Part shown: piece after piece, positions 1 to 8,963 of the stretch | How the letters are laid out: each line of letters opens with the position of its first letter | How positions within the stretch are numbered: the stretch's first letter is position 1 | DNA from: Xylanibacter muris | Lineage (GTDB): Bacteria; Bacteroidota; Bacteroidia; Bacteroidales; Bacteroidaceae | Reading direction: 5' to 3' | DNA: 64,000 nucleotides | NCBI RefSeq assembly: GCF_013166605.1 | Contig: NZ_JABKKF010000001.1 | Location: 372,001 to 436,000 of the forward strand | Program-made: the position numbers and the translations under genes | The notes under the pieces: model-generated | The model's input: the letters and a program-made list of their open reading frames with translations, nothing else | Database searches by the model: none | Told to the model about the DNA's origin: nothing

Positions 1-3000
1 TGGCGAATATCTGCAGACGAACAATTTCATCGCCCTTTTTGTTGCAAGCGATTTCCTCACCGTCCTGCAGTCCGTTTGAAGGTGTCCAAAGGCCGAGCCA
101 GTTGCCGGTATACTTGCCGTTCTCTATTGTCCATGCTCCGTCGGCATAGTTGAAGAGAAGTCGCGTCCATTCGCATGCTATGGGTTGGTCGTGGGTGCGC
201 AGTTGGTCAGGACGGTCGTACTCGGTCTGAAGGAGCAGTCCGTCGTAGTCGATGTTGCGCAGACAGAAAGCATCACCGTAGGTTTCTATGGTGAAGACCT
301 TCGAAAGGTCGGTCAGCGGGTTTACAGGTGTATGGAAGAAGAGGGCCTTGTTGCCGTTCTTGGGCGCGTCTTTCAGGCCGATAAGCAGGTCGGCCTCGTC
401 TGCTGCCATTACGAAATAGTGGTCAGCCGACAGTTGGGACAGTTCTTCTTCCGAGCCGACAAGAGTATAGCCGCGGCCAGTGGTCAGCAGGCTGTAGTAG
501 GTGTTGTTTCCGCCTTTCACATATATATGATAAATATAGGTGGCACCGTGGTAGGTAGCAGTAAGCACCATTTCCTTGCTGACGTCTTCTATCCTGTAAG
601 TAGTGCCGTGCGATCCGTCATGCCATTCCACATCATCGGCAGAGGCTGTGGCCGGTATGCGCAGGCGTAGTGTGACGTTGCTTCCGGCAAGCACTTCTAC
701 ACTGTTTCCCATGTTCTCGGCGTTTCCTACTGCAATATACTGTTGGGCAGGCACGGTTGTCAGATGGAACGTTGCCAGGAACTTCCTGCCGCCCTGATTG
801 AGATACATTGCCTGTATGTCGCGGTCGCGCACAACGGTCTTTGTAATTGTGCTTCCGGTGTTACCGTCGTCCCAAAGGAAAGTGTCGTATCCCCGTGCGC
901 CGTTTATGCCCAGTGTCACCTCATCTCCGTAGAGCACGCTTACGGTAAGGTTGTCTGACGGGCCGGTGATAGTCTTTCCGTTGTATACGATGTATGGGTT
1001 CATGTCCGGTGTTTCCTCGCAGTCGCCTTGTACGGCAATGGAAAACAGCTGTTCGCTTGTCACACCGTTCTTGTTTGTATAAGTGACCCGGTAGAGGAAA
1101 CTGCGGTCGACCGTGACGGTGATGTCGCGGGTTGTCTCTCCGGTGTTCCACAGCCACCGGCCTGTATCTTCCTCATCATCGGGCAGCACCGGTTGAAGAG
1201 TAATGATGCTTCCGCGTGGCACTCCTGTCTGGTTATCTGTAGTGTAATTGTTTTTCAGACCACCGAGTTCACTGTGGTCGATGGTTGTTCCGTAGTCTTC
1301 CGGCAGTGGAGAGTAAGGCTTCGTGGGATTGCTGCTTGTGGCCGTGCGGTTGAAGGTGATGCGTGGCTTAAGAAGTGTAGGCCTCTTGTCTTCAGGGCAT
1401 AGCTGTACGTCGCGGGTGTTCATAAGCACCGAGTATCCAAGATGGTCGTAGGCTCCGCTTGTCGCCCCTATGCCTCCACCGTCGGGACCGTTTGCCGTCA
1501 GTGTGGCGTAGGCCTTTTCCGCGTATGGCATCCTGATGCCCTTCACGCCCTCGTAGTGACCGATGACCGTGCCCCAGTATGCGCGTGCTTCTGCCGGTTC
1601 GGCCGGACCTGTCATTTCCCAACCGTTGTGCCATGCAGTGCGGCAGTCCACATATTTATAGTTTGTCCAAGGCAGTCCTGTGACGTTTTGGGTGCATGCA
1701 GCCACGAATTCAATGCCGGCGGCCATGCGGTTGTCCATGTATGAGAAAAGGTCGTCGCCCTGGTTCCATGCCACGTGACAGATGTCAACGGCCAGTCCCA
1801 GCGCCATGGCTGCATGTCCGCCGTCACGGCCACTCTCCTGCATCTGTCCCAACAGGCCGTAGGCTCCTGTCTCCAGCGCGGATTCCTTAGTGGTGACCAC
1901 GAGGTTGCCGATGAACTCCGTGCAGCCGTCGTTCAATATAGGATTTGCTGTGCGTGGATTGACAAACGTTCCGACCTGGTCATATTTAATGAAAGACATG
2001 CCTTGGTTATAGATAAACACATCGTCGCACAGAATGCCGATGGAGATTACTGCCAGTGCGTTGCATAGCGGCCAGTTGCTCCAATAGTGTCCGGGGCGGA
2101 TACCTCCCTGATTGCCCACGTAGTTCTCCCATGTGCCGTTGCGTCCACGAAGGAAATTTATGTTGCCTGGATACCACACTGTCAGCATCCACTTCTTGAA
2201 CTCGGCAAAGTCTTCGGCAGACCAGCCGTCGTAGTCGCGCACTAACTCGGCAGCCTGTGCGAACTCATAGCCGTAAAGGCCTGCGGCCAATGCCCAGTTG
2301 GAGTCACCGCTGACCAGCTTGCATGTCCGTGCCCACTGCATCAGTATGCGTACTGCGGCTGCGGCACAGCTGCGGTTGTCTTCTATCTTCCACCGCAGCG
2401 CGTTTTGATAGGCCATTGTGGCTCCGCGGGCTGCGTTGATATAGTTCTGTCCTGAGTTGCCGCCGCGTATGATGGTCTCGACCGGATATGTGGCAATGCC
2501 CGGTTGGGCATATTCTGCGTTTTTCAATAAGTTGTATGCTCTGACCACGGTGGGATTCTTGTCGGCTATCTGCTGTCTTATGCGGTCGAAGTCGGCCTGG
2601 GTGTGCATGCCTCCGGGATGGCGGAATCCGCGATTTGTGTCATATATGCCTGCGGCGATAATGTCGCTTGTGTCAAACAGCCTGCCTGCAGTGTCTTTCA
2701 TTGTCTTTACTGCAGCATTGAGCTGTGACGTCATCTTGTCGATGACCGTTTGGCTATAGGTGCCGTCAGACACCATGGCCTGTGCCACAATAATCAGGTC
2801 CTCCACATTGGCCACGGCTCCTGGAAGATAGGCATCTGTGCCGCTGCTGATGGAGGTCTGTGCGTCGCTGATGGCTGTTTGCAGGGCAGCGGCATCGCCC
2901 GGCTTGCCATGATTGTATGCATATTCAAGGTCGGCTGTCTTTTCCGCCAGTTCATCCACTTCATTGGCCGGCAATGCCGAGTCGTATACGCGGAAGTCGG

Positions 3001-3670
3001 CCACGAGAGTATGCTTCAGATAGCTGTCGTCGGAGAACGGTGCGCGCCCTATCCAGCAGCTTGCAGGCTTGACGGCCCCGTAAAGAGTGCTGTTCTGCGG
3101 CATGTCCGTGATGGTGCTTGCCATCCGGCCGTTTATATACAGTCGCCCTGTGGTGCCTTGCTGTGTATAGCAGACGTGCATCCAGCGGCCCTTCGGTGAG
3201 GCCGTACCCACAGAATAGCCCTTTTCATTCTGGAAACCGCTCGGTGATGAGGCTATGCGCTGTTCGTTGAGGCGGTAGGCGGAGTAGGCACCGCTTGTGG
3301 CTCCGCAGTTTGCCGATGTTGAGAATGTCCATAGAAAGTGGCCGTTGCCCGACAGAGAGGCACCTTCGTCTACCCGGTAGTAAACAGAAACGGTATGGTC
3401 GTTTAAGGCAGAGAATATCTTGCCTGTCTCGGCTGTCATGTTCAGGTAACCGGTGGTGTTTCCCAATTCGAGAATCCTGTATTCGCCCATCTCCACCACT
3501 TTGGCTGAGCCTATGAGTTTGGCTGTCACGCCCGATTCACTGTCAATGACACTGCTTCCCGACACATTGCTGAAGTCGAAATGTATCTTTACATTCCCCG
3601 CATGTATCGTGGTGAACATACATGCCAGAAGGCACAGCAGCACACGGCTGTTAGTTTTCAACATCTTCAT
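1..3670 (-). CDS. Secreted LamG plus alginate-lyase-like protein, 3' end beyond the window
   Basis: The minus strand is open from an ATG at 3670 to base 1, giving 1,223 visible codons with no stop, so the C-terminus is missing. A signal peptide (hydrophobic run LLCLLACMFTTIHA) is followed by a LamG/concanavalin-like fold at about residues 25-215 (motifs HTVSVYYRVDEG, GRLYINGR, VADFRVYD), a helical linker at about 225-320, and an all-helical alginate_lyase-type domain at about 345-750 (motifs SGDSNWALAAGLYGYE, RDGGHAAMALG, RPGHYWSNWP). After that come at least three Ig-like repeats with the recurring pattern W-x-D/N-G-x-T. By family knowledge it is a secreted or surface polysaccharide lyase or a binding protein; the substrate cannot be read from sequence. 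It diverges from the AraC-type sensor at 3923 across 252 bases, so that regulator is its likely controller (inference). Confidence 0.85.
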   Translation of the reverse strand, partial: MKMLKTNSRVLLCLLACMFTTIHAGNVKIHFDFSNVSGSSVIDSESGVTAKLIGSAKVVEMGEYRILELGNTTGYLNMTAETGKIFSALNDHTVSVYYRVDEGASLSGNGHFLWTFSTSANCGATSGAYSAYRLNEQRIASSPSGFQNEKGYSVGTASPKGRWMHVCYTQQGTTGRLYINGRMASTITDMPQNSTLYGAVKPASCWIGRAPFSDDSYLKHTLVADFRVYDSALPANEVDELAEKTADLEYAYNHGKPGDAAALQTAISDAQTSISSGTDAYLPGAVANVEDLIIVAQAMVSDGTYSQTVIDKMTSQLNAAVKTMKDTAGRLFDTSDIIAAGIYDTNRGFRHPGGMHTQADFDRIRQQIADKNPTVVRAYNLLKNAEYAQPGIATYPVETIIRGGNSGQNYINAARGATMAYQNALRWKIEDNRSCAAAAVRILMQWARTCKLVSGDSNWALAAGLYGYEFAQAAELVRDYDGWSAEDFAEFKKWMLTVWYPGNINFLRGRNGTWENYVGNQGGIRPGHYWSNWPLCNALAVISIGILCDDVFIYNQGMSFIKYDQVGTFVNPRTANPILNDGCTEFIGNLVVTTKESALETGAYGLLGQMQESGRDGGHAAMALGLAVDICHVAWNQGDDLFSYMDNRMAAGIEFVAACTQNVTGLPWTNYKYVDCRTAWHNGWEMTGPAEPAEARAYWGTVIGHYEGVKGIRMPYAEKAYATLTANGPDGGGIGATSGAYDHLGYSVLMNTRDVQLCPEDKRPTLLKPRITFNRTATSSNPTKPYSPLPEDYGTTIDHSELGGLKNNYTTDNQTGVPRGSIITLQPVLPDDEEDTGRWLWNTGETTRDITVTVDRSFLYRVTYTNKNGVTSEQLFSIAVQGDCEETPDMNPYIVYNGKTITGPSDNLTVSVLYGDEVTLGINGARGYDTFLWDDGNTGSTITKTVVRDRDIQAMYLNQGGRKFLATFHLTTVPAQQYIAVGNAENMGNSVEVLAGSNVTLRLRIPATASADDVEWHDGSHGTTYRIEDVSKEMVLTATYHGATYIYHIYVKGGNNTYYSLLTTGRGYTLVGSEEELSQLSADHYFVMAADEADLLIGLKDAPKNGNKALFFHTPVNPLTDLSKVFTIETYGDAFCLRNIDYDGLLLQTEYDRPDQLRTHDQPIACEWTRLLFNYADGAWTIENGKYTGNWLGLWTPSNGLQDGEEIACNKKGDEIVRLQIFA

Positions 3671-3743
3671 ATTTTCAAGTTTTTATGGTTTATATTCTTT
3701 CCTTTTTCACGGATGTGTATTCGGATATGTGTCCGTTATGGTT

Positions 3744-3777
3744 CAAAGTTATGGCAAATGTATTTATCTTCTACAAA
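3744..3777 (-). promoter_or_regulatory. Promoter for the LamG/alginate-lyase-like gene
   Basis: On the minus strand a TAACTTTG -7 element (3751 to 3744) lies downstream of a TTTG (3777 to 3774) at 22 bases. This fits the Bacteroidota consensus apart from slightly long spacing. Transcription would start near 3737, giving a 5' leader of roughly 65 bases before the ATG at 3670. Confidence 0.5.
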
Positions 3778-3887
3778 ACGGGACGGTCTGCCTGTCTTAT
3801 ATTGTGTGCGCCATTCGTATTTATGTAATTATAGACATATCAGACATGTTTTTTGTACTAATGAGACATATATATTGTTATTTTTTG

Positions 3888-3895
3888 TAATTTTG
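3888..3895 (+). promoter_or_regulatory. -7 element for the AraC-type sensor gene
   Basis: TAATTTTG matches TAnnTTTG and sits 27 bases upstream of the ATG at 3923. No convincing TTTG is seen about 20 bases further upstream, so only the -7 element is proposed. Confidence 0.4.
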
Positions 3896-3922
3896 CCTAC
3901 AGTTATCAATGCTAAAACCGAC

Positions 3923-6124
3923 ATGAGCTATCATCAGTTTTTCCTATTTGGATACTTTTTCCTTTGGACAGTCTCTATTAGCGGACAACGGTATTGGACG
4001 GCTGCGGAAGGGTTGCCGACAGGTGAGGTGCGCCAGATTATAGAATTGCCGAACGGACAGATGCTCGTTAACTGTGAAGGCGTGTTTTGTCTTTCCAACG
4101 GCCGTTCGTTCGATATCGTGCCTTGTGATCAGAGCCGGAGCTATAATCTACCGCAATATGTCAACAGCTACGGTCAGATGTGGCAGGGCGACTCGCTGCT
4201 ATGGTTGCATGACATGTACCGGATATATCTGTTTGATGTCCGTAGCAGAACCTTTGTCTATGATATCGGGCACAGACTCAGAGATGAAGCCGTGAAGGAC
4301 TTCGTGGTTGGCGGAACGGTGACTTCCGGACCTTCTGATGACCAATTACGTGTCATAGATTCGCTCCGTGTGCGCGATGTCACTATGGTCACTGCCGACC
4401 GGCAGGGAGGCACATGGATAGGAACACGTACCAATGGTATTGTATATCAGCCTCCTCAGCGTTCTAAACCGGAAATACTGACAGGTGAGCATCCGCTGAT
4501 CGGCATAGCCCGAAGTGCAGTGGACAGTGCCGGACGTATATGGAGATACCGTGGTTACGGGCTGGACTGTGAGTATCAGGGGCATACAACGCACTATGAC
4601 CAAAGTAATGTGCGCATGCTGCCTCACGGGCGTATCACGTTTATTGAGCAACTGACAGATGGCCGCTACCTGCTATGTGATTCGCTATGCTTGTTGGGCT
4701 ACTTCCTGCCGGAGCGGCATGAGTACATATCATTGAACGAAAAACTTCCCGCCTTGCGCCGATACCGCTATTTCGTGGGGGCATGCTCCATTAATGAGCA
4801 ATGGACGGCTGTGTATACCCAGAACGGAATGTTCATGCTTGACGTCAGGGCCGACACTCTGGCTCCCTGGCCGTATGCCAAGGATATAGAACGTTATAGC
4901 AGCAAATATAACTGTATGCTTAAGGACCGCAGGGGACGGTTGTGGATAGGTACTCAGAACGGACTCTTTTATATCAGTCATGAGGGTAAGGCAATACGTG
5001 TAGGCGAACTTACCAACAACTGTATACGCAGTTTAGTGGCGGATGCCGGAGGCGAGGTATGGGCCGGAACGTCGTGCGGAATATCACGGATTACGCCCAC
5101 TGTGGTCAATTTCAGCGCAGCCGACGGTGTTCCGGCGGTGGCGATGATGGATCGGGCCGCATGTCTGACGGGTGACGGCCGTCTGGTATTTGCAATCGGG
5201 GGGGCTACGGCTGTGTCGTTTCGTCCTGACGAGCTTGTCGTGGATAACAGCCCGCATACAGTGGTTATTACCGGTATAATGGTCAATGGACAAAGTGTAT
5301 GCGATGCCTCGCCATTCCTGTTGTCATATAGAGAAAATAACCTCTCTTTACAATTCTCTACACTTAACTATGCTGTTCCGTCGCATGACCGCTACCGTTA
5401 CCGGCTGCGTGGTCACGAGGAGATGTGGAACTTATGTAACGATGGGAGCGGCCAGGCGACGGCCGTTTATACTTCATTGTCTCCCGGTCATTATGTCTTT
5501 GAAGTACAGGCTGCTGTCGCATCAGGCGAGTGGGGGCCGATGACAGAACTGGTTTTTGTCATCAATCCTCCGTTGTGGCTCACCTGGTGGGCAAAGATGT
5601 TGTACGTGATTCTTGTATTTGCTGCAGGCTGTTGGCTGATTTTGTTTTATCTGAAGCGGAAGAAAGCCAAACTGGAGCGTGAAAACGAAGATAAGGTAAA
5701 CCGTCTTTTCGAATTGCGTGAAGAGGCCCGCCATCAATTTGCAGAGTCTGCAAATATATCTCCCGATAAAATAACCGTTAATGCAGAGGAAGAAAAACTG
5801 GTGGGGCAGATGCTGGCGGCTATTGAGGCACATATTGACGAAGAGAATTACAACGCAGACTTGTTGGCGCATGATGTGGCCATGAGCCGTGCCTCGTTAT
5901 ACAAGAAGTTGCAGGCAATGCTTGGCATTACACCAACAGACTTTATACGTAATGTACGTCTTAAGCGGGCTGTTCTGTTGCTGGCAGACACACAATTGAC
6001 CATAAGCGAGATTGCGGTCCGTGTAGGTTTCGCCACTCCGCGCAACTTTTCCACACAGTTTAAGAAAATGTTCGGGGTCTTGCCTTCAGAATACAGGGTG
6101 CCGAAAGGAAAGACAAACAAATAA
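3923..6124 (+). CDS. Membrane-tethered AraC regulator with periplasmic propeller sensor (HTCS-like, no kinase)
   Basis: The product has 733 residues. The ATG at 3923 is chosen because it starts a clear signal sequence (FFLFGYFFLWTVSISG) just after a promoter; the frame is open further upstream but that part lacks coding character. The periplasmic part carries two-component-regulator-propeller repeats (GGTWIGTRTNGI, RLWIGTQNGLFYIS, EVWAGTSCGISRIT) and a Y_Y_Y domain at about 480-550. One membrane segment at about 552-576 is followed by a short charged coiled stretch and then an AraC-type helix-turn-helix at about 630-728 (ISEIAVRVGFATPRNFSTQF). Classical hybrid two-component regulators of Bacteroidota have HisKA, HATPase and receiver domains in between; here only about 55 residues separate membrane and DNA-binding domain, so no phosphorelay is possible. 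The likely target is the divergent gene at 1-3670 (inference). Confidence 0.9.
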   Translation: MSYHQFFLFGYFFLWTVSISGQRYWTAAEGLPTGEVRQIIELPNGQMLVNCEGVFCLSNGRSFDIVPCDQSRSYNLPQYVNSYGQMWQGDSLLWLHDMYRIYLFDVRSRTFVYDIGHRLRDEAVKDFVVGGTVTSGPSDDQLRVIDSLRVRDVTMVTADRQGGTWIGTRTNGIVYQPPQRSKPEILTGEHPLIGIARSAVDSAGRIWRYRGYGLDCEYQGHTTHYDQSNVRMLPHGRITFIEQLTDGRYLLCDSLCLLGYFLPERHEYISLNEKLPALRRYRYFVGACSINEQWTAVYTQNGMFMLDVRADTLAPWPYAKDIERYSSKYNCMLKDRRGRLWIGTQNGLFYISHEGKAIRVGELTNNCIRSLVADAGGEVWAGTSCGISRITPTVVNFSAADGVPAVAMMDRAACLTGDGRLVFAIGGATAVSFRPDELVVDNSPHTVVITGIMVNGQSVCDASPFLLSYRENNLSLQFSTLNYAVPSHDRYRYRLRGHEEMWNLCNDGSGQATAVYTSLSPGHYVFEVQAAVASGEWGPMTELVFVINPPLWLTWWAKMLYVILVFAAGCWLILFYLKRKKAKLERENEDKVNRLFELREEARHQFAESANISPDKITVNAEEEKLVGQMLAAIEAHIDEENYNADLLAHDVAMSRASLYKKLQAMLGITPTDFIRNVRLKRAVLLLADTQLTISEIAVRVGFATPRNFSTQFKKMFGVLPSEYRVPKGKTNK

Positions 6125-6157
6125 TCCTCTTTTAGAATTTTGATTTAACAGATTGTC

Positions 6158-7162
6158 ATGAAGATAGTAATAGACGATAAGATTCCATATATCCGTCATG
6201 CGATTGAAAGAATTACGGATAATGCGGTGTATATCAGCGGAAGTGATATAACAGCCTCAGATGTAGCCGATGCAGATGCACTGATTGTGCGTACACGTAC
6301 ATATTGCGGTCGTGAATTGCTTGAGGGCAGCAGCGTTAAGTTTATCGCAACAGCCACTATCGGATATGACCATCTGGATACGGACTATCTGGATGCAGCA
6401 GGCATTACATGGACAAATTGTCCGGGATGCAACTCCGGATCCGTTGCCCAGTATATACATTCCGTGTTACTGCTGCTCAACCGTGATTTCGGCCTGCCTT
6501 TGGACGGCTCTACGACAATTGGAATCGTAGGTTGCGGGCATGTAGGCTCGAAAGTGCGTGCGGTGGCAGAACGGCTCGGTATGAAAGTGCTTGTGTGCGA
6601 CCCGCTTCTGGATGAACCGTCTTTTGTCCCGATGGATGTTATAGAACGGCTGGCTGATGTGATAACATTCCATGTGCCTCTTGCATCGGAGGGAATGTAT
6701 GCGACCCGCCATTTGGCAGATGAGAAGTTCTTCAGCCGTTTGTGCCGTCGTCCGTTTGTTATAAATACCAGTCGCGGAGCCGTGGTGGATAATGATGCCT
6801 TGGCCATGGCTCTCAATAGCGGTCGTATACGCCAGGCCGTCATTGACACATGGGAGCATGAACCGGATATAAGTCTTTCTTTATTAAATAATGTATATAT
6901 AGGAACTCCCCATATTGCCGGATATTCGGCTGACGGGAAGGTGAATGCCTCGAATATGTCTGTGAAGGCAATATGTAGCTTCTTTGGATTGGAATGCCCG
7001 CCACAGGAGGTGCCGCCGTCGTTGCCGGAGGGATTCATATATACAGGCAACATGCTTGAACTTTATAATCCGCTCGATGATTCAAATAGATTGAAATCCG
7101 CTCCGTCTGAGTTTGAGAATCAAAGAGGTAACTATCCGTTACGCAGGGAGTATGTATCGTGA
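6158..7162 (+). CDS. pdxB: Erythronate-4-phosphate dehydrogenase
   Basis: The 334-residue cytoplasmic NAD-dependent 2-hydroxyacid dehydrogenase catalyses the second step of the DXP-dependent pyridoxal phosphate pathway, oxidising 4-phosphoerythronate. The NAD-binding GIVGCGHVGSKV motif lies near residue 125, the catalytic arginine in NTSRGAVVD near 207, and a histidine in the final PHIAGYSADGK motif near 254. The ordering SGSVAQYIHSVLL, GCGHVGS, PHIAGYS is typical of PdxB rather than SerA. The C-terminal dimerisation part is short, since the family usually has about 350-380 residues. It starts 34 bases after the AraC-type sensor gene. Confidence 0.9.
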   Translation: MKIVIDDKIPYIRHAIERITDNAVYISGSDITASDVADADALIVRTRTYCGRELLEGSSVKFIATATIGYDHLDTDYLDAAGITWTNCPGCNSGSVAQYIHSVLLLLNRDFGLPLDGSTTIGIVGCGHVGSKVRAVAERLGMKVLVCDPLLDEPSFVPMDVIERLADVITFHVPLASEGMYATRHLADEKFFSRLCRRPFVINTSRGAVVDNDALAMALNSGRIRQAVIDTWEHEPDISLSLLNNVYIGTPHIAGYSADGKVNASNMSVKAICSFFGLECPPQEVPPSLPEGFIYTGNMLELYNPLDDSNRLKSAPSEFENQRGNYPLRREYVS

Positions 7163-7274
7163 CAAAGTGATATAGGTTATTACAAAATATTGTATAAAAG
7201 AAAGATTTTTGATGCAAGACGATTGCACATATCTATGTGATGTGTGCAAAAAAGTGCGCTTTTTGATGAAATAA

Positions 7275-7306
7275 TTTGCATAAGTGAATAAAAATTAGTT
7301 ACTTTG
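7275..7306 (+). promoter_or_regulatory. Promoter for acpP-fabF-rnc
   Basis: A TTTG at 7275-7278 and TTACTTTG at 7299-7306 are separated by exactly 20 bases, the Bacteroidota housekeeping spacing. The second base of the -7 element deviates from consensus. The expected start is near 7313, leaving a leader of about 48 bases. Confidence 0.55.
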
Positions 7307-7360
7307 CAGCCGAATTTCACAAAAGATAGAAATTATTATTAACAATTAAAAAGTAAAATC

Positions 7361-7597
7361 ATGTCAGAAATTGAAGCAAAAGTAAAGGCAATCATCGTAG
7401 ATAAGCTTGGTGTTGATGAGGCAGAGGTAAAGCCTGAAGCAAGTTTCACAAACGATCTCGGTGCAGACTCTCTGGATACAGTAGAGTTGATAATGGAATT
7501 TGAGAAAGAGTTCGGTATCTCTATTCCAGACGACCAGGCAGAGAAGATCGGTACTGTAGGTGATGCCGTTTCTTACATTGAGGAGAACAAGAAATAA
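7361..7597 (+). CDS. acpP: Acyl carrier protein
   Basis: The 78-residue acidic protein carries the growing acyl chain in type II fatty acid synthesis in the cytoplasm. The phosphopantetheine attachment serine lies in the signature [15 protein letters not shown] near residue 39. Length and charge are typical. It is the first gene of acpP-fabF-rnc, an order common in Bacteroidota. A long imperfect inverted repeat lies between it and fabF and could lower read-through, which would help explain how ACP can be made in excess of FabF (inference). Confidence 0.97.
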   Translation: MSEIEAKVKAIIVDKLGVDEAEVKPEASFTNDLGADSLDTVELIMEFEKEFGISIPDDQAEKIGTVGDAVSYIEENKK

Positions 7598-7610
7598 TTA
7601 TTTTTTTTGT

Positions 7611-7690
7611 GCGTTTAGCGTTTAGCGTTTAACGTTTGGCGGAAATCCAAAATAAAAACTTCGCTAAACGCTAAGGCTAAACGCTAAATC
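7611..7690. repeat. Reiterated 7-base words forming an inverted repeat between acpP and fabF
   Basis: The left arm iterates the word GTTTAGC (positions 7611-7640) and the right arm iterates its complement GCTAAAC (7661-7690). The two arms pair over about 27 bases with a few mismatches and leave a loop of about 20 bases. The structure ends 10 bases before the fabF ATG. It may act as a partial terminator or RNA-stability element within the operon. Confidence 0.75.
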
Positions 7691-7700
7691 TTTTATAGAC

Positions 7701-8963
7701 ATGGAATTAAAAAGAGTTGTAGTGACAGGTCTTGGGGCTGTCACACCTGTCGGTAATAATCCGGAGGAAACTTGGAACAATCTTATTAATGGTGTGAGCG
7801 GTGCGGCACCTATTACATTATTTGACGCATCAAAATTCAAGACCCAGTTTGCCTGTGAGGTGAAAGGTCTCAATTTCAATGAATATATTGACCGTAAGGA
7901 AGCTCGCAAGATGGACCGCTACGCCCAGCTTGCTTTTGTTTCAGCCATTCAGGCAGTAAAAGACTGTGGTATGGATCTTGAGACAGTCGATCGCAACCGT
8001 ATCGGTGTTATATACGGTGTAGGTATCGGTGGTATCAAGACATTTGAGGATGAGGTGAAATATTACGGTATTAATGAAGAGAACGGTCCGAAGTTCAATC
8101 CGTTCTTCATCCCTAAGATGATAGCGGATATTGCTGCCGGTCAGATTTCTATTCATTTTGGATTCCACGGTCCTAACTATACCACAACATCTGCATGTGC
8201 GTCATCAACACACGCTTTGGCCGATGCTTTCAATCTTATACGTCTCGGTAAGGCCGACGCTATTGTTGCCGGTGGTGCCGAGGCTGCCATCTGTGCGTGT
8301 GGTGTGGGCGGTTTCAATGCCATGCATGCATTGTCTACACGTAACGATGATCCGGAGCACGCTTCACGTCCGTTCAGCGCAAGCCGTGACGGATTCATCA
8401 TGGGTGAAGGCGCCGGATGTCTTATCCTTGAAGAACTTGAGCATGCAAAGGCACGTGGTGCCAAGATTTATGCAGAGATGGTTGGTGAGGGTGCCAGTGC
8501 GGACGCTTATCATATCACGGCATCTCATCCGGAAGGTCTCGGTGCATGCCTTGTTATGGAGCGTGCTCTTGAGGACGCCGGATTGAAACCGGAGGACATT
8601 GATTATATTAATGTACATGGAACATCAACTCCTGTAGGTGATATTTCAGAGGTTAAGGCTATACAGAAGGTGTTTGGAGATGCAGCATACAAGCTTAACA
8701 TCAGCTCAACGAAGTCTATGACCGGACATCTTCTTGGTGCGGCAGGAGCTGTGGAAGCCATGGCGACCGTGCTTGCTGTAAAGAACGACATCATTCCTCC
8801 TACCATCAATCATGAGGAAGGTGACAATGATGAGCAGATGGACTATAACCTTAACTTTACGTTCAATAAGGCACAGAAGCGTGAAGTGCGTGCTGCATTG
8901 AGCAATACATTTGGTTTTGGTGGCCATAATGCATGTGTTATATTCAAAAAATATGCTGAATAG
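7701..8963 (+). CDS. fabF: 3-oxoacyl-[ACP] synthase II
   Basis: The 420-residue condensing enzyme elongates acyl-ACP with malonyl-ACP. The Cys-His-His triad is visible: cysteine in TTTSACASSTHALADAF near residue 165, histidine in VHGTSTPVGD near 305, and histidine in MTGHLLGAAGAVEA near 342. The glycine-rich C-terminus NTFGFGGHNA is typical. It starts after the hairpin region following acpP and ends overlapping the rnc start by 11 bases, which indicates translational coupling. Confidence 0.97.
   Translation: MELKRVVVTGLGAVTPVGNNPEETWNNLINGVSGAAPITLFDASKFKTQFACEVKGLNFNEYIDRKEARKMDRYAQLAFVSAIQAVKDCGMDLETVDRNRIGVIYGVGIGGIKTFEDEVKYYGINEENGPKFNPFFIPKMIADIAAGQISIHFGFHGPNYTTTSACASSTHALADAFNLIRLGKADAIVAGGAEAAICACGVGGFNAMHALSTRNDDPEHASRPFSASRDGFIMGEGAGCLILEELEHAKARGAKIYAEMVGEGASADAYHITASHPEGLGACLVMERALEDAGLKPEDIDYINVHGTSTPVGDISEVKAIQKVFGDAAYKLNISSTKSMTGHLLGAAGAVEAMATVLAVKNDIIPPTINHEEGDNDEQMDYNLNFTFNKAQKREVRAALSNTFGFGGHNACVIFKKYAE

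Noticed and set aside
185..2759. Series of short plus- and minus-strand frames at the left edge
   Set aside because: All lie within the long open minus-strand frame 3670 to 1, which has a continuous domain structure.
3581..3922. N-terminal extension of the AraC-type sensor
   Set aside because: The upstream in-frame codons overlap the divergent gene and promoters; the signal peptide starts at 3923.
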